A stretch of DNA of 64,000 nucleotides from Holophagae bacterium (GCA_030429565.1 JAUIFE010000004.1:222848-286847), one strand, 5' to 3'; counted from the first letter of the stretch, positions 44,720 to 54,952 are shown. Program-made: numbers and translations. Notes: generated by a model from the letters alone, not told the origin.

Positions 44720-45163
44720 ATGAGTCAGATCTTGGTTGCGCTTGATTTTTCCGATCTCAGTGAGCAAGTTGTCGCCGAGGCGGCCAAATTAGGCCATGCC
44801 TTCGGCGGAAAGTTGTGGTTAATCCACGTAGCCGCGCCCGATCCCGATTTTGTCGGTTACGCCGCCGGTCCGCAACATGTTCGCGACAACCGCGCCCACA
44901 CCTTGCGCGAGGAGCATCGCTGCCTTCAGGCTTGGGCTGAGGACCTGCGTGAACAGGGCCTGGATGCGACGGCACTGCTGGTGCAGGGACCCACCGTCAG
45001 TACCTTGATTGATGCGATCCACAAGCACGACATCCGTTATGTGGTGATGGGCACGCACGGTCACGGCAAGCTTTATAAATTGCTGATGGGCAACGTCAGT
45101 GAAGGCGTTATTCGCGAGGCGCATGTGCCGGTATTGTTGGTGCCCGCACCCAAGCAGGGTTAA
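44720..45163 (+). CDS. Universal stress protein (UspA-like)
   Basis: 147 residues from an ATG with AAGGAGAA upstream; the open frame before it lacks any start signal. The Usp fold begins with ILVALDFSDLSEQV. The ATP-binding signature G-x2-G-x9-G(S) is present as GTHGHGKLYKLLMGNVS. It is therefore of the nucleotide-binding type. It has a single domain and acts in the cytosol, in stress or dormancy responses. It is not obviously linked to its neighbours. Confidence 0.92.
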   Translation: MSQILVALDFSDLSEQVVAEAAKLGHAFGGKLWLIHVAAPDPDFVGYAAGPQHVRDNRAHTLREEHRCLQAWAEDLREQGLDATALLVQGPTVSTLIDAIHKHDIRYVVMGTHGHGKLYKLLMGNVSEGVIREAHVPVLLVPAPKQG

Positions 45164-45200
45164 GCACGCGCTTTGTGCTGCGCGGAACCCGGTGCGCGGG

Positions 45201-45206
45201 TATAAT
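45201..45206 (+). promoter_or_regulatory. Candidate -10 element before the methyltransferase gene
   Basis: A perfect TATAAT lies about 85 bases before the start of the methyltransferase gene. No good -35 was found at 16-18 bases, so an activator or a weak promoter is possible. Confidence 0.4.
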
Positions 45207-45288
45207 ACGGCCAACTTATCAACAAATCAAAGAGCCGGATCGCTACGCTGTGGCGTGCCTGGCGTAAAACCTAGCCGGGGAGCCGCCC

Positions 45289-45942
45289 ATGAGTGAGTTG
45301 TGTATTAATGTTGGTTGTGGCATGTCGCCGACGCGCGGCTGGCGCAATTACGATAATTCGCCCAGTATTCGTTTGGCCAAACGCCCGTTTATGCTGCGCC
45401 TCATGGCCGGATTGGGTTTGGTCGGTGAAAACCAGCTCAAATTCATTAGTTTCATTCGCGAGCACCAAATAAATTACGCCGATGCCGCGCGTGGTTTGCC
45501 GCTTGCACCCAGCAGCGTTCAGGTGGTTTACAGTTGCCATATGTTGGAGCATTTGGACCCAAAACGTGCGCGCGAATTTTTGCAGGAAGCCTGGCGGGTG
45601 CTCCAGCCAGGCGGCATTTTGCGCATTGCCGTGCCCGATTTGCGCCGTTTGGTCGACGATTACCTCGAACACGGCGATGCCGATCGGTTTGTCGAGAAAC
45701 TGCACATGCACAAAGAGCCGCCGCGCGGATTGCGCGCTAAGTTACGCTACCTCTACGTGGGTGATCGGCAACACCAATGGCAATACGATGCTCGATCACT
45801 GTGCGCTTTTGTCGAAGCGGCCGGTTTTGTCGCGGCCGTGGCGCTAAAGGCCGGGGAAACGACCATTCCCGCGCCTGGCGACCTCAACCTAAGTGAGCGG
45901 GTCGAGGAGAGTTTATACGTCGAGGCCAAAAAACCCGAATAG
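45289..45942 (+). CDS. Class I SAM-dependent methyltransferase
   Basis: 217 residues with GGGGAG ahead of the ATG. It opens with a short motif I (CINVGCGMSPTRGWRNYDNS) of the predicted-methyltransferase type, then YSCHMLEHLDPKRAREFL and WRVLQPGGILRIAVPDLRRL. The VPDL stretch and N-terminal 'VGCG' recall the methyltransferases of surface polysaccharide and glycan clusters. No partner enzymes are adjacent, so the substrate is unknown. A convergent hairpin follows. Confidence 0.88.
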   Translation: MSELCINVGCGMSPTRGWRNYDNSPSIRLAKRPFMLRLMAGLGLVGENQLKFISFIREHQINYADAARGLPLAPSSVQVVYSCHMLEHLDPKRAREFLQEAWRVLQPGGILRIAVPDLRRLVDDYLEHGDADRFVEKLHMHKEPPRGLRAKLRYLYVGDRQHQWQYDARSLCAFVEAAGFVAAVALKAGETTIPAPGDLNLSERVEESLYVEAKKPE

Positions 45943-45948
45943 GGCGCG

Positions 45949-45980
45949 GCCCCGTACACCTCCGACGGTGGGTACGGGGC
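45949..45980. terminator. Convergent terminator hairpin
   Basis: GCCCCGTAC (45949-45957) pairs with GTACGGGGC (45972-45980), with a possible inner ACC/GGT extension. It fills the gap between the methyltransferase and VWA genes, which are transcribed towards one another. No long T-run is present. Confidence 0.7.
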
Positions 45981-45986
45981 GATCCC

Positions 45987-48161
45987 TTAATCGACGTCGC
46001 CGGTTTTGGGGCCGGTGTCAAACAGCTCGTTGAGTTTGCCTTGGAACGGCCGAAAGCGGGCCTTGGCATTGAGGCGCTTGACGAAGACATCCAGCATGCC
46101 GGCTTGCCGGTAGTCGTGGCGCGTGTAGAAGTTGATCAAATAGAAGGACTTCAGTTCCTGGTAGATGTTTTGGAAACGTTGATCCAGGTGGAAGGTGTCT
46201 TCAACCTCGGCGGCGACACAGCCGGTGGTCGAGGCTAAATCGACCAAAGTGGCAAAGTGTTCCTTGGTCCACAGCGGCGATTGCGAATCGGTGATGTGGA
46301 TGGGGTAAAGCATGACCTGTGAGTCGGCTAACAGCAGTTTGAGGTGAGCGAATTTTACCGAGGAGCTGGTGTCGCGACCGTCGGAAACGACGATAATGGC
46401 TTTGGTACCGCGCTGCCCCATCAAATCTTTGTGTGCGGTCATGATCGCATCGTAGAGCGAGGTCACGGATTGAGGGCTGAGCGTGTTGAGGTTACGGCTC
46501 AGGCCGGCGTAGTCGTTGGTGAATTTTGAATGGCGCAGTACCTTTTGGTCGAAGGTGTAGATGGCGGCGCGATCACGTGCCTCCAACTGCGCCAAGAAAC
46601 CGCTAACCGCGAACTGGGTACTGTAAATTTTTTCGCCACCCATGGAACCAGAAGTATCCAGCAGGATCGCCACGTTCAGCGGTGCCTTGTTACGGGTGAA
46701 ACGCACAATGGGTCGGGCGATGCCGTTTTCAATGACTTGAAAATCTTCGCGCGCCAAATTGCTGAGGAACTTGCGGCCGTTTTGCGTCACGATGGCGCGC
46801 ACCGTTACCAGGTTCACGTTTTCTTGGGCACCGATTTCCAAAGCCTTGAAGGTTACCCGTGTTTGGCGTTTGGTCCGGTCAAAAAACCAGGCGGTGGCTT
46901 CCAGTTCGAAGCGACCTTTTTCCGTAAAGTGGTGTTTGTACCGATAAGGTGGGCCGTACAGCGATTTCAGCAATTGGCCGTTCAGGGTTAAATCCAAGCG
47001 CAGGATTGGTGCCGAGACTTGGAACCGGTTCATTTCAATGTCGACCTCGCCGGCGACGGTATCATTGGCGGTCGGGCTGACAAAGGTGAAGTCGGGATCT
47101 TTGATCAAGGTGAATGAATCCCGTTCATTAAGCAGTTTTTCACTTTCGCTAGCCAATTGCCGTTCGGTTTTGGCCATAAACGCAAGCGCCTTGGGATGAT
47201 CGTTGAGGAATACCCGCTTCTCGTTGACCAAGGCGCCGGCCTTGAGTAGGTCGCCGTGTTCGAGATAGGCCTCGCCCAGGGCGGCCAAGGCACGCGGATC
47301 AGAGGGGCAGAATTCCAAGTACTGTAAAAGCAGTTTCTCGGTATCTTCGAACCGTCGGTTATCGGGGGCACTCAGCGCTTGGCGTAGTAAGATTTGGCTG
47401 CCGCGGTAATAGGACAAGTGATGGTTGTCGACGACTTCGATGTGGTCGTCCTCACGTTCAAAGGAAACCGTGCCCATGTGAACCGGGAAGCGGTCGGGAT
47501 CGTCTTTGCGCCAAACTGCTTTGTGACCGCCAACGGCCACCAAAAGCTCAAATTTTTCACCGAGCGGGGTGGTTGGGTGCATGAAGTGCAAGTCGATCAT
47601 AAAACGTTTTTGTTTGGGGACGCGAAACTGGTAATAGGGATCGGGGTAAAAGATAAAGCGCAGCAGGTCTTGGTAGCCTTTTTCGCCTTGCTCAAAGGCG
47701 ATGAGTTTTTCCGATTCGGGGGTGGCCGCCACCAAAAAGCCGGGCTTATCACTAATGCCGAAACGCAAGCGGTGAGCGCGTCGCTTTAGCGGGCGGCCTT
47801 TTTCGTTGCGTAAGGTTAAGCCGACAATCATGCGGTAAAACATTTCAGGTTTTTTGAGGGGGCCGTCTTCAAAAAGAGAATCGCGGTGTTTGTCCAGGTG
47901 TCGGAGGACAAACCAAACGCGACGCATGGGGCCGTCGAGCAAGTTTTCTTTCAAGCTTTCGGAAAAACCGTAGGGCTCCTTGGCCAGCAGTGTGTGCTCT
48001 AAAAACGGTGTCAGGTGAGGGGTGACCGTGACCGTTTTGCCTTCAACCTGACTTTCCAGCGAAACATAATACAGACTGCGCTCGGGCGATTGCGCCGCGA
48101 GCGGAAACAACACAAGGCATCCCAGTAAGGCAACCAAGGTTCTTGGCAAGAGGTGGATCAT
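45987..48161 (-). CDS. Exported VWA-domain protein, acidobacterial VWFA-related type
   Basis: 724 residues with a signal peptide (about 1-23). Residues 25-480 hold a beta-rich region, then TPR-like helices (about 255-345) and an Ig-like domain. The VWFA-related domain (about 465-690) opens with VTVRAIVTQNGRKF and LAREDFQVIENG, the entry of the acidobacterial family. The metal-ion-dependent adhesion motif is DTSGSMGG (about 502), with the downstream T and D (SDGRDTSSS). It would bind a ligand at the cell surface or in the periplasm. The family type is the best lineage marker in the window. Convergent and divergent neighbours make it a single-gene unit. Confidence 0.9.
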   Translation of the reverse strand: MIHLLPRTLVALLGCLVLFPLAAQSPERSLYYVSLESQVEGKTVTVTPHLTPFLEHTLLAKEPYGFSESLKENLLDGPMRRVWFVLRHLDKHRDSLFEDGPLKKPEMFYRMIVGLTLRNEKGRPLKRRAHRLRFGISDKPGFLVAATPESEKLIAFEQGEKGYQDLLRFIFYPDPYYQFRVPKQKRFMIDLHFMHPTTPLGEKFELLVAVGGHKAVWRKDDPDRFPVHMGTVSFEREDDHIEVVDNHHLSYYRGSQILLRQALSAPDNRRFEDTEKLLLQYLEFCPSDPRALAALGEAYLEHGDLLKAGALVNEKRVFLNDHPKALAFMAKTERQLASESEKLLNERDSFTLIKDPDFTFVSPTANDTVAGEVDIEMNRFQVSAPILRLDLTLNGQLLKSLYGPPYRYKHHFTEKGRFELEATAWFFDRTKRQTRVTFKALEIGAQENVNLVTVRAIVTQNGRKFLSNLAREDFQVIENGIARPIVRFTRNKAPLNVAILLDTSGSMGGEKIYSTQFAVSGFLAQLEARDRAAIYTFDQKVLRHSKFTNDYAGLSRNLNTLSPQSVTSLYDAIMTAHKDLMGQRGTKAIIVVSDGRDTSSSVKFAHLKLLLADSQVMLYPIHITDSQSPLWTKEHFATLVDLASTTGCVAAEVEDTFHLDQRFQNIYQELKSFYLINFYTRHDYRQAGMLDVFVKRLNAKARFRPFQGKLNELFDTGPKTGDVD

Positions 48162-48694
48162 AATTTCTCCGAGATCGAGGAAGGTTCGTCCACGAGTGAC
48201 CCAAACTCAAGTGTAACGAACAAACGGGTAATGGATGAAAAACGAGTGACGACACATGGCGCCCATATATTAAGAGGCAAAACCGCATTTGCATCTCGGC
48301 CCGTCATGAGCGGCAAATGGGAAGTGTCGGGTTTTGATTGATCGTTTTGAATCAAGGCTGACCATGAAGGTCGGCATCTTGGGCGTTGCGGAGAACGCCG
48401 TTATTAGGGAAGTAATGGTCCTATTCTAAATCAAATTTGCAGGCGTGCGTGGATTCATTTTGCAGGCTGCCAAAACCAGATGTACTTGTGGTGACTAACG
48501 TCCAGCCGGTCGGTTTCCCCTAAACTTTTTTTGGGCGGCGTTCACTTTTTCGAACGCGGTCCACCTCGCCGGCGCCGGGTCTTACAACAAAAAACGACGC
48601 CGGTGAGGCATGACACTAAAATCGGTGTTTTTGGCGTCGTTTTTGCTCCCTTGCTAAGCCGCTCCGCTAATTTTCTTCTCCCCAAGGGTTGTTT
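48162..48694. other. Long divergent intergenic region with a far-spaced inverted repeat
   Basis: About 530 bases between two divergent exported-protein genes, with no convincing gene. AAAAACGACGCC (48590-48601) and GGCGTCGTTTTT (48633-48644) form a 12-bp perfect stem ending in a T-run. The loop is 31 bases. This has terminator character in both directions although no gene ends here, so an unannotated small RNA may end at it. Confidence 0.45.
48589..48644. terminator. Orphan terminator-like stem
   Basis: The 12-bp perfect stem lies about 50-105 bases upstream of the BNR-protein start, and its right arm ends in five T. With a 31-base loop it is less efficient than a normal terminator. No gene on the plus strand ends upstream; the nearest is divergent. 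An sRNA or attenuator would explain it. Confidence 0.45.
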
Positions 48695-51600
48695 ATGTCG
48701 CTTCGTTTCCGTATTTTAATGGCCGTATTGGTTGTTTTTGGTGCTGTTTGCTTTATGTTTTCCCAGTTTGACGGGATGTCACCTCACGCGGGAACGGCCC
48801 GTCACCCCCACGAGCAACCGCTACGCGCTTTGCGGCCAGGTTCCTATAACGGCTTGACCGCTTGGAGCAAACACCGTTCATGGCCGCGTCAACGTTTTCC
48901 CAACAAAGGATTGCAAACCGGGTTTGACCATATGCGGGCGCGTTTGCCCGCCGCCGAGCCGCTGCAAAAACGCGAAACGCTTTGGCGTCCCGTTCCTTCC
49001 GCCCGCGGCGGCCGCAGTCTGGCGCTGGCTTTTCATCCGCAAAAACCGGGGGTCCTATATGCCGGCTCCGCTTCCGGTGGTCTGTGGGTGACCGACAGCG
49101 CCGACACCACGCCGGTCTGGCGCCGCGTCGCGACCGGTTACCCCGTGTTGGGGGTGGCCGCGATTGCGCTTAACCCCGAACAACCCGAGCAAATTCTGAT
49201 CGGTACCGGCGAGGTGTACGGTTTTGAAGAAAGCCGGCCCGGTCTGGCCCGCCGGGAAACGCGCGGCTCTTATGGGCTTGGTATCTTGAAATCCAGCGAC
49301 GGCGGCCTTTCCTGGGCGCCGGTTCTGGATTGGCGCCACCGTCAAGAAACCGGCGTGCAAGATTTGGCCTATGATCCCAACCAAGCCGGCCGTGTTTGGG
49401 CCGCTACCAGCGAAGGCGTTTTTCGCTCTGAAGACGGCGGCGACCATTGGTCCCTCAGCCTCGACGTGCCTATGGCCGTCAGCTTAGCCTTATTTCCCGA
49501 CCGACCCGGTCGCATTGTTGCCACTTGCGGCGGCTTTGCCAGTCCCGATCACGGCATTTACCTAAGTGACGACGGCGGCCGTTCTTGGCGCAAACGCGCC
49601 CAGGGTCTGCCTGAGTCCTTCGCCGGCAAAGCGATTTTGCACGCCGCTCCCAATCAACCCGACACGGTGTATGCGAGCATCGGTAACGGTCACAAGGTGT
49701 TTGCAACCCCGGATGCTTCGGATAACGCCACCTGGCTGTGCCGTTCCCGCGATGCCGGCGAGACCTGGGTTGTCGTTAATCGCCACGACTACACCCGCTT
49801 CCAAGGCTGGTATTCTCATTTTGTCCACGTCTCCGCCGATGATGCCGATCGCCTCTGGTTGGGCGGTGTCGGCATGAATGTCAGCCAGAACGGCGGCGCC
49901 GATGTCTTGCCTTATTTCGATGAAACCGGCTTGAGCCAGTTTGCCGATTTTCACGCCATGGCAACCTCGCCCCACGATCCCAATCTCCTTTATATTGCCG
50001 CCGATCAGGGTCTGGCTTACAGCCGTGACAACGGCGTTTCTTGGCAGGTCGCCAACACCGGTTACCAAACGCTACAGTTTTACAATGGTACCGCCGTGTC
50101 GCGCCATGAACCCAACCAATTAGTCGGTACCGTTCAAGATCACTTTGGTTCTTATTGGTTGGTCGAAAACGAAAGCGGCCCCCACATGGAGCAGCGCTTC
50201 GTCGGCCATGAAGCGGGTTATGTGGTGCTAGATTCCGAAGATCCCAACCGCTTTGCCGTGTCCGGTCCTTTTTTGACCTTGTTTCAAGGTGAGGGCATGG
50301 ACAACTTTGTTTCCGAACCGCCTATTTGTCCGCCACGCGATACGCTGTGCGATTCTTTTTTGCCCGACGCAACGGCTTCGTTTAACGCGCCGGTTATCGC
50401 CGCCGCCAATCAGCCTGGTCTGTTATTTGCCGGGCGCAATACTGTCTGGCGCAGTGAAGACTGGGGTGGATCTTGGTCGGCCGGCAACGACGGCCAGGCG
50501 CTCGGGGCTGATCCGCTTTTAGCCCTGGCGGTGGCATCTACTGATCAAGACGTGCTTTACGCGGCTTCGGCACCCAATCTCGAAGCACTTAAAGTGTACC
50601 GAAGCGACGATGGTGGCTTCACCTGGCACAACATTACCCTGGGCCTGCCCAACCGTTATTTGATGGACTTTGCCGTGGATCCAAGGTCGGCCGACCGCGT
50701 GACGGCGGTTTTTTCCGGCTTTGGCGGCGACCACGTTTATCGCACCAGTGACGGTGGCGCCCATTGGCGTGCGCTCGACGGCGCGTGGCTCCCGGATGTG
50801 CCGACTACCGCCGTGGTGATTGATCCCGAGTACCCCGGTCACATTTACATTGGCAATGATTTGGGCGTGTTTGCTTCTTTGGATGACGGCTATTCCTGGT
50901 TTTCCCTCACCGCCGGCTTACCCGAGGCCGTCCTTGTCGGCGATCTTAACCTCGACCCCGACACCCGCAACCTTTTGGTGGCTACGCACGGCAACGGCGT
51001 CTACATGCGCCCTTTGTTGGAACCGCTACCACGGGGTGGCGATGCCGAGCGGCCGTTCGTGAACGTCCTTGGCGATTTGCAGCATGGATCCGGTGTCGGC
51101 ACCCTGATCGGCGTTCACAATCACGGGGCCGATGCGACAGATTTGCGGTTGGTTGGTTTTACCGCCGCCGGTGCCCTGGTCGGGACGAGTACCTTGGCGA
51201 CACGCCTGGAACCTGGCGCCCAGGTTTTGGCACCGCTCGATCAGTGGTTCGAAAAGGCCCCGTCGGCGGTTGCTTGGGCTCGCCTTGAAAGTGATTTACC
51301 GCTGACCGCCTTTGCCGAACGCACCGATGTCGATTCCCGGTCCGCATGGTTGGCGCAACCGCCTGCTCAGGATTTGGTGATGCCCCACATCGCCAAGGAT
51401 ATCGACCAATTTCAAACCGAACTTTTTGTGGTGAACCCCGGCACAACAGGTGGGCTTGCGCGACTGTCTGCTTATCCGACCGCCGTGACCGCGCAGGCCG
51501 ACGGATTGGGTGGCGCGCTTTTCGGGCAAACGCTCGACATGGCGCGTTTATTCGGGGCCGATGTGCGTGGTCTCGACTGGGCGCAACTCGAAGCCGAACC

Positions 51601-52354
51601 GGCACTTGTGGCGGTGGAGCAGTTTCGTCGTCTGCCTGGTGGTTACGAAGCCGCTGCTCTATCGTTGCGTGACAAAGCTGCGACAACGCTTAATTTCTTG
51701 CACGTCGCCGCCGACACGGGTCAGTTTTGGAGTGGTCTGGTTTACTTGAACCCTGGTGATGTAACTGCAGATATTAAAGAAGAAAGCTATGATGCCTCGG
51801 GGCAGCTATTGCAAACCCAACTGCTGTCGTTGGGTGCGAAAAACAAAGAAACCTTATTGTTTGACCAGGCGAGCAGCATCAACAATCCCGAACGTTATGC
51901 GGCGGGCACGGTGTGGGTCCGCGTGCAGTCCTCGATCCCGATTATTGGCTACGAATTATTTGGTGCCGCGTCACGTACCGGCAATGCTTTGTTCGCCGGT
52001 ATCCACAGCGATGCGCGTCAAGCAGCGCGCCTGCTCTACCCGCGTTTGCAAAGTGGGCCGGAACAGTGGACCGGCATTGTGGTGGTCAATACCGATGCGA
52101 CCGCGGTCGACTTGAGCGCCAGTGTCTACGATGCCGAAGGCAATCTGCTGGCCCGCCGTGCTTTGGACGACTTGGGCGGTTTCGTCAAACGCACCTTGTT
52201 ATTGGGTGATTTGTTTCCTGATTCGGCGGCCGACGCGGCATCGCTGGTGCTGGAAAGTACCAGCCCACAATTAGCGGGTTTCCTGTTATGGGGTGACCAT
52301 AACCGGGCGCCGCGCCGGTACTTGGCGGGTCTGAATGCGATCCCGTTGGATTAA
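48695..52354 (+). CDS. Large exported sortilin/BNR-type beta-propeller protein
   Basis: 1219 residues from ATG 48695 (AAGGG six bases upstream). A signal peptide or anchor helix (about 1-25) is followed by about 650 residues of BNR/sortilin-like propeller repeats: ILKSSDGGLSWAPV, VFRSEDGGDHWSLS, IYLSDDGGRSWRKR and several more 'S-x-D-x-G-x-x-W' Asp boxes. After about 790 the rest is beta-rich tandem domains of unknown type (about 130 residues each). Asp-box propellers occur in sialidases and glycosyl hydrolases, but here are probably structural or adhesive. The hydrolase active-site residues were not recognised. It is monocistronic. Confidence 0.9.
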   Translation: MSLRFRILMAVLVVFGAVCFMFSQFDGMSPHAGTARHPHEQPLRALRPGSYNGLTAWSKHRSWPRQRFPNKGLQTGFDHMRARLPAAEPLQKRETLWRPVPSARGGRSLALAFHPQKPGVLYAGSASGGLWVTDSADTTPVWRRVATGYPVLGVAAIALNPEQPEQILIGTGEVYGFEESRPGLARRETRGSYGLGILKSSDGGLSWAPVLDWRHRQETGVQDLAYDPNQAGRVWAATSEGVFRSEDGGDHWSLSLDVPMAVSLALFPDRPGRIVATCGGFASPDHGIYLSDDGGRSWRKRAQGLPESFAGKAILHAAPNQPDTVYASIGNGHKVFATPDASDNATWLCRSRDAGETWVVVNRHDYTRFQGWYSHFVHVSADDADRLWLGGVGMNVSQNGGADVLPYFDETGLSQFADFHAMATSPHDPNLLYIAADQGLAYSRDNGVSWQVANTGYQTLQFYNGTAVSRHEPNQLVGTVQDHFGSYWLVENESGPHMEQRFVGHEAGYVVLDSEDPNRFAVSGPFLTLFQGEGMDNFVSEPPICPPRDTLCDSFLPDATASFNAPVIAAANQPGLLFAGRNTVWRSEDWGGSWSAGNDGQALGADPLLALAVASTDQDVLYAASAPNLEALKVYRSDDGGFTWHNITLGLPNRYLMDFAVDPRSADRVTAVFSGFGGDHVYRTSDGGAHWRALDGAWLPDVPTTAVVIDPEYPGHIYIGNDLGVFASLDDGYSWFSLTAGLPEAVLVGDLNLDPDTRNLLVATHGNGVYMRPLLEPLPRGGDAERPFVNVLGDLQHGSGVGTLIGVHNHGADATDLRLVGFTAAGALVGTSTLATRLEPGAQVLAPLDQWFEKAPSAVAWARLESDLPLTAFAERTDVDSRSAWLAQPPAQDLVMPHIAKDIDQFQTELFVVNPGTTGGLARLSAYPTAVTAQADGLGGALFGQTLDMARLFGADVRGLDWAQLEAEPALVAVEQFRRLPGGYEAAALSLRDKAATTLNFLHVAADTGQFWSGLVYLNPGDVTADIKEESYDASGQLLQTQLLSLGAKNKETLLFDQASSINNPERYAAGTVWVRVQSSIPIIGYELFGAASRTGNALFAGIHSDARQAARLLYPRLQSGPEQWTGIVVVNTDATAVDLSASVYDAEGNLLARRALDDLGGFVKRTLLLGDLFPDSAADAASLVLESTSPQLAGFLLWGDHNRAPRRYLAGLNAIPLD

Positions 52355-52359
52355 CAGGT

Positions 52360-52392
52360 GAGGGAAGTGGCGTATTAGGACGCCGCTTCCTC
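52360..52392. terminator. Convergent hairpin overlapping a stop codon
   Basis: GAGGGAAGTGGCGT (52360-52373) pairs with ACGCCGCTTCCTC (52380-52392), with one bulge and one mismatch. It lies between the BNR gene and the convergent kinase gene, and its right arm is the last codons of the kinase gene. It should act in both directions. Confidence 0.5.
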
Positions 52393-54864
52393 GTCATCCG
52401 GGGCGGGCGGTTCGACGTGTTTGGGTAATACCACGGTGAAGGTACTGCCTTCGCCCAGTGTGCTTTCAACCTGAATGCGACCGCCCATCATTTCGGTGAT
52501 CTTTTTGGTGATGACCAAACCCAGGCCGGTCCCGCCATAGTGTTTCGACGTCGAGGCATCGCCCTGGGAAAAGGGTTGGAACAGCCGATCCATCTGTTGG
52601 TTGGTCATACCGATGCCTGTATCGCGCACGGACATCGACACCCAGTCGCGACTTTCGTAGCGCGCGCTCAATACAATCACGCCGCGCCGCGTGAACTTAC
52701 AGGCGTTGCCGAGGAGGTTCAGCAGGATTTGGCGCGTTTTGGTTAAATCACCCCAAACCATACAAAGTTCGGTATCGACCTCGACCTCCAAGGTGTTGCC
52801 GTTTTTGGAGACCAAGGGGCGCACCGTGGTTTTGACTTCTTCAATGAGTGAAGCCAGCTTGTATTGCTCCACGTAAAGTTCCATTTTGCCGCGATCAATT
52901 TTGGTTAAATCGAGCAAGTTGTTAATGAGCGCCAGCAACTGTTTGGCCGAACTCTGAATTTTGACCACGTCGGGAATGAACCCGTTGAGGTCTTCGCTCT
53001 CCAAATCCTCGTGGAGAATTTCGCTGTAGCCAATGATGGCGTTGAGCGGGGTGCGCAGTTCGTGGCTCATGATGGCGAGGAAATCGGTTTTGTTGCGCAC
53101 CGCGAGTCGGGCCGCTTCTTCGGACTTGGTCACCTCTTGGTGGCGGGCGGTCAAATCGCGCAACTCATCCTGTTTGGCGTGATACTGTTCCATCGCCTGC
53201 TTAAGTGCGAGGAAGGTGTCGACACGCGCCAGCAACTCGCGGCGATCAAAGGGTTTACTAAGGTAATCGTTTACACCGCATTCGAAACCACGCACCATGT
53301 CGGCCGGTTGATTTTTGGCGGTTAACATCAAAATCGGCAGTTCGACCAGGTTGAAGCTATCGCGAATTCGCGTGGCCACTTCGTAGCCGGACATGCTCGG
53401 CATCATTACGTCGAGAATGACCAAGTCAAAATGTTCGCCGTCCTCGAAGCGACGCAAGGCGTCGATGCCGTTCATGGCTTGCACCACTTCGTAGTTGCGC
53501 AAGGTTAAGTGGTTGGCCAGCACCTGTTGGTTGACCGGCTCATCGTCGACCACCAAAATCCGTGAATCTCGCTGGGCAAAAGCCTGCTGTGCCATGTTGT
53601 TGAAATCGACCGCTTCATCGGCGATCGACACCGGCTTAATGCGCACAACGCGTTCCTCGTCGGAGTCCGGCTCATCGGCGTCGCTCAAGGGCAGGGTAAA
53701 GGTAAAGTGCGAGCCTTTGCCGACTTCGGCCTTGACCTGAATGGTACCGCCGTGGAGTTCGACCAAATTCTTGGTGATCGCCAAGCCTAAACCCGTGCCA
53801 CCCGCCGTGCGCGTCGAGGAGACTTCCACTTGTTCGAACATTTTGAAGATGTCGTCGAACTTTTCTTCGGGGATGCCGATGCCGGTATCGCTGACTTGCA
53901 CCTGCATCACGCCGTCCTCAACCTGAGCATGGACGGTGATGGTGCCGTTTTCGGTGAATTTAATGGCGTTGCCGACCAGGTTGTACAGGATTTGATCCAA
54001 GCGGTTAGGATCGGCGGAAACCCTTGGCAAATCTTCGCTGACGGCATTCACCAACTCGATTTTTTTACCGGCCAGCAAGGGTTTCGAGATCTTAAGCACA
54101 TCGTCAACGGCGAGGTGCAGGGCGACACCGACGCGTTGCAGTTGCACGCCGCCCGATTTCGTTTTTGAGAAGTCGAGAATGTCGTCGACCAAACTGGCCA
54201 AGCGGCGGCCGCTGCCTATCACCATGTTGAGGTTGCGTTTCATGGTGTCGTTGAGCTCTCCGGCCGCCCCGTCAAACAGGGATTCTACAATGCCGATGAT
54301 ACCGTTGAGCGGCGTGCGTAATTCGTGCGAGGTGTTGGCCAAAAACTCGTCTTTGAGTTTGTCCTGTTTGCGCAATTGTTCAATCAAACGGCGTTGGGCT
54401 TCCTGGGCTTTGAGCTCCTGAGCCAGGGCCTTTTCTTGGGCCTGCCGTTTTTCGAGTTGAACGCGCTCCATCTCTTTCAGTTCTTCAACCCGTTCTAGGG
54501 TTTTTTGGATGGTTATTTTTAAATCGTCGAAGTCAATCGGCTTGGTCAGGAAATCGTAGGCGCCGCGGTTCATCGCCGCGCGGATGTTTTCCATGTCGCC
54601 ATAGGCGGAAACGACCACCGATTGGACCATCCGGTTCCATTCTTTGAGGTTTTGCAGGAACGACAGGCCGTCCATTTCCGGCATGTTGATGTCGGTGAGG
54701 ACCACGTCGATGTCGGGATGTTCGGTGAGTTTGGCCAAGGCTTCTTTGCCGTTGTGGGCAAACACGAAGGCGATTTCTTTTTTTCTTATTTCGCGGCGGA
54801 ACTTTTGCGAAATGAGAATTTCGAGATCGGTTTCGTCATCGACAACCAAAATCTTGGCGGACAT
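52375..54864 (-). CDS. Tandem hybrid kinase: REC-HisKA-HATPase-REC-HisKA-HATPase
   Basis: 829 residues with two complete kinase units and no membrane segment. Receiver 1 (about 4-120) has [13 protein letters not shown] and LTKPID. A coiled coil leads to HisKA 1 with SHELRTPLN (about 181) and HATPase 1 (about 290-400; [15 protein letters not shown]). Receiver 2 (about 433-555) carries [15 protein letters not shown]. HisKA 2 has SHELRTPLN (about 599), with HATPase 2 (about 705-815; [15 protein letters not shown]). All acceptor residues are present. It would receive a phosphate at receiver 1 and relay it within the chain. No sensor domain is present, so input comes from another protein. The next gene upstream is an M48 protease. 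Confidence 0.93.
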   Translation of the reverse strand: MSAKILVVDDETDLEILISQKFRREIRKKEIAFVFAHNGKEALAKLTEHPDIDVVLTDINMPEMDGLSFLQNLKEWNRMVQSVVVSAYGDMENIRAAMNRGAYDFLTKPIDFDDLKITIQKTLERVEELKEMERVQLEKRQAQEKALAQELKAQEAQRRLIEQLRKQDKLKDEFLANTSHELRTPLNGIIGIVESLFDGAAGELNDTMKRNLNMVIGSGRRLASLVDDILDFSKTKSGGVQLQRVGVALHLAVDDVLKISKPLLAGKKIELVNAVSEDLPRVSADPNRLDQILYNLVGNAIKFTENGTITVHAQVEDGVMQVQVSDTGIGIPEEKFDDIFKMFEQVEVSSTRTAGGTGLGLAITKNLVELHGGTIQVKAEVGKGSHFTFTLPLSDADEPDSDEERVVRIKPVSIADEAVDFNNMAQQAFAQRDSRILVVDDEPVNQQVLANHLTLRNYEVVQAMNGIDALRRFEDGEHFDLVILDVMMPSMSGYEVATRIRDSFNLVELPILMLTAKNQPADMVRGFECGVNDYLSKPFDRRELLARVDTFLALKQAMEQYHAKQDELRDLTARHQEVTKSEEAARLAVRNKTDFLAIMSHELRTPLNAIIGYSEILHEDLESEDLNGFIPDVVKIQSSAKQLLALINNLLDLTKIDRGKMELYVEQYKLASLIEEVKTTVRPLVSKNGNTLEVEVDTELCMVWGDLTKTRQILLNLLGNACKFTRRGVIVLSARYESRDWVSMSVRDTGIGMTNQQMDRLFQPFSQGDASTSKHYGGTGLGLVITKKITEMMGGRIQVESTLGEGSTFTVVLPKHVEPPAPDDEEAAS

Positions 54865-54952
54865 AGATACTCCTAGCTTGAATACGCCTCATTTTAGCTG
54901 TTTTCCGGCCAATCTCCAAAGACCAAGAACGCCGCTTGTCAAATAAACACGC

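Noticed and set aside
48158..48355. 65-codon minus-strand frame upstream of the VWA gene
   Set aside because: No SD and no hydrophobic or domain pattern; it overlaps the VWA start.
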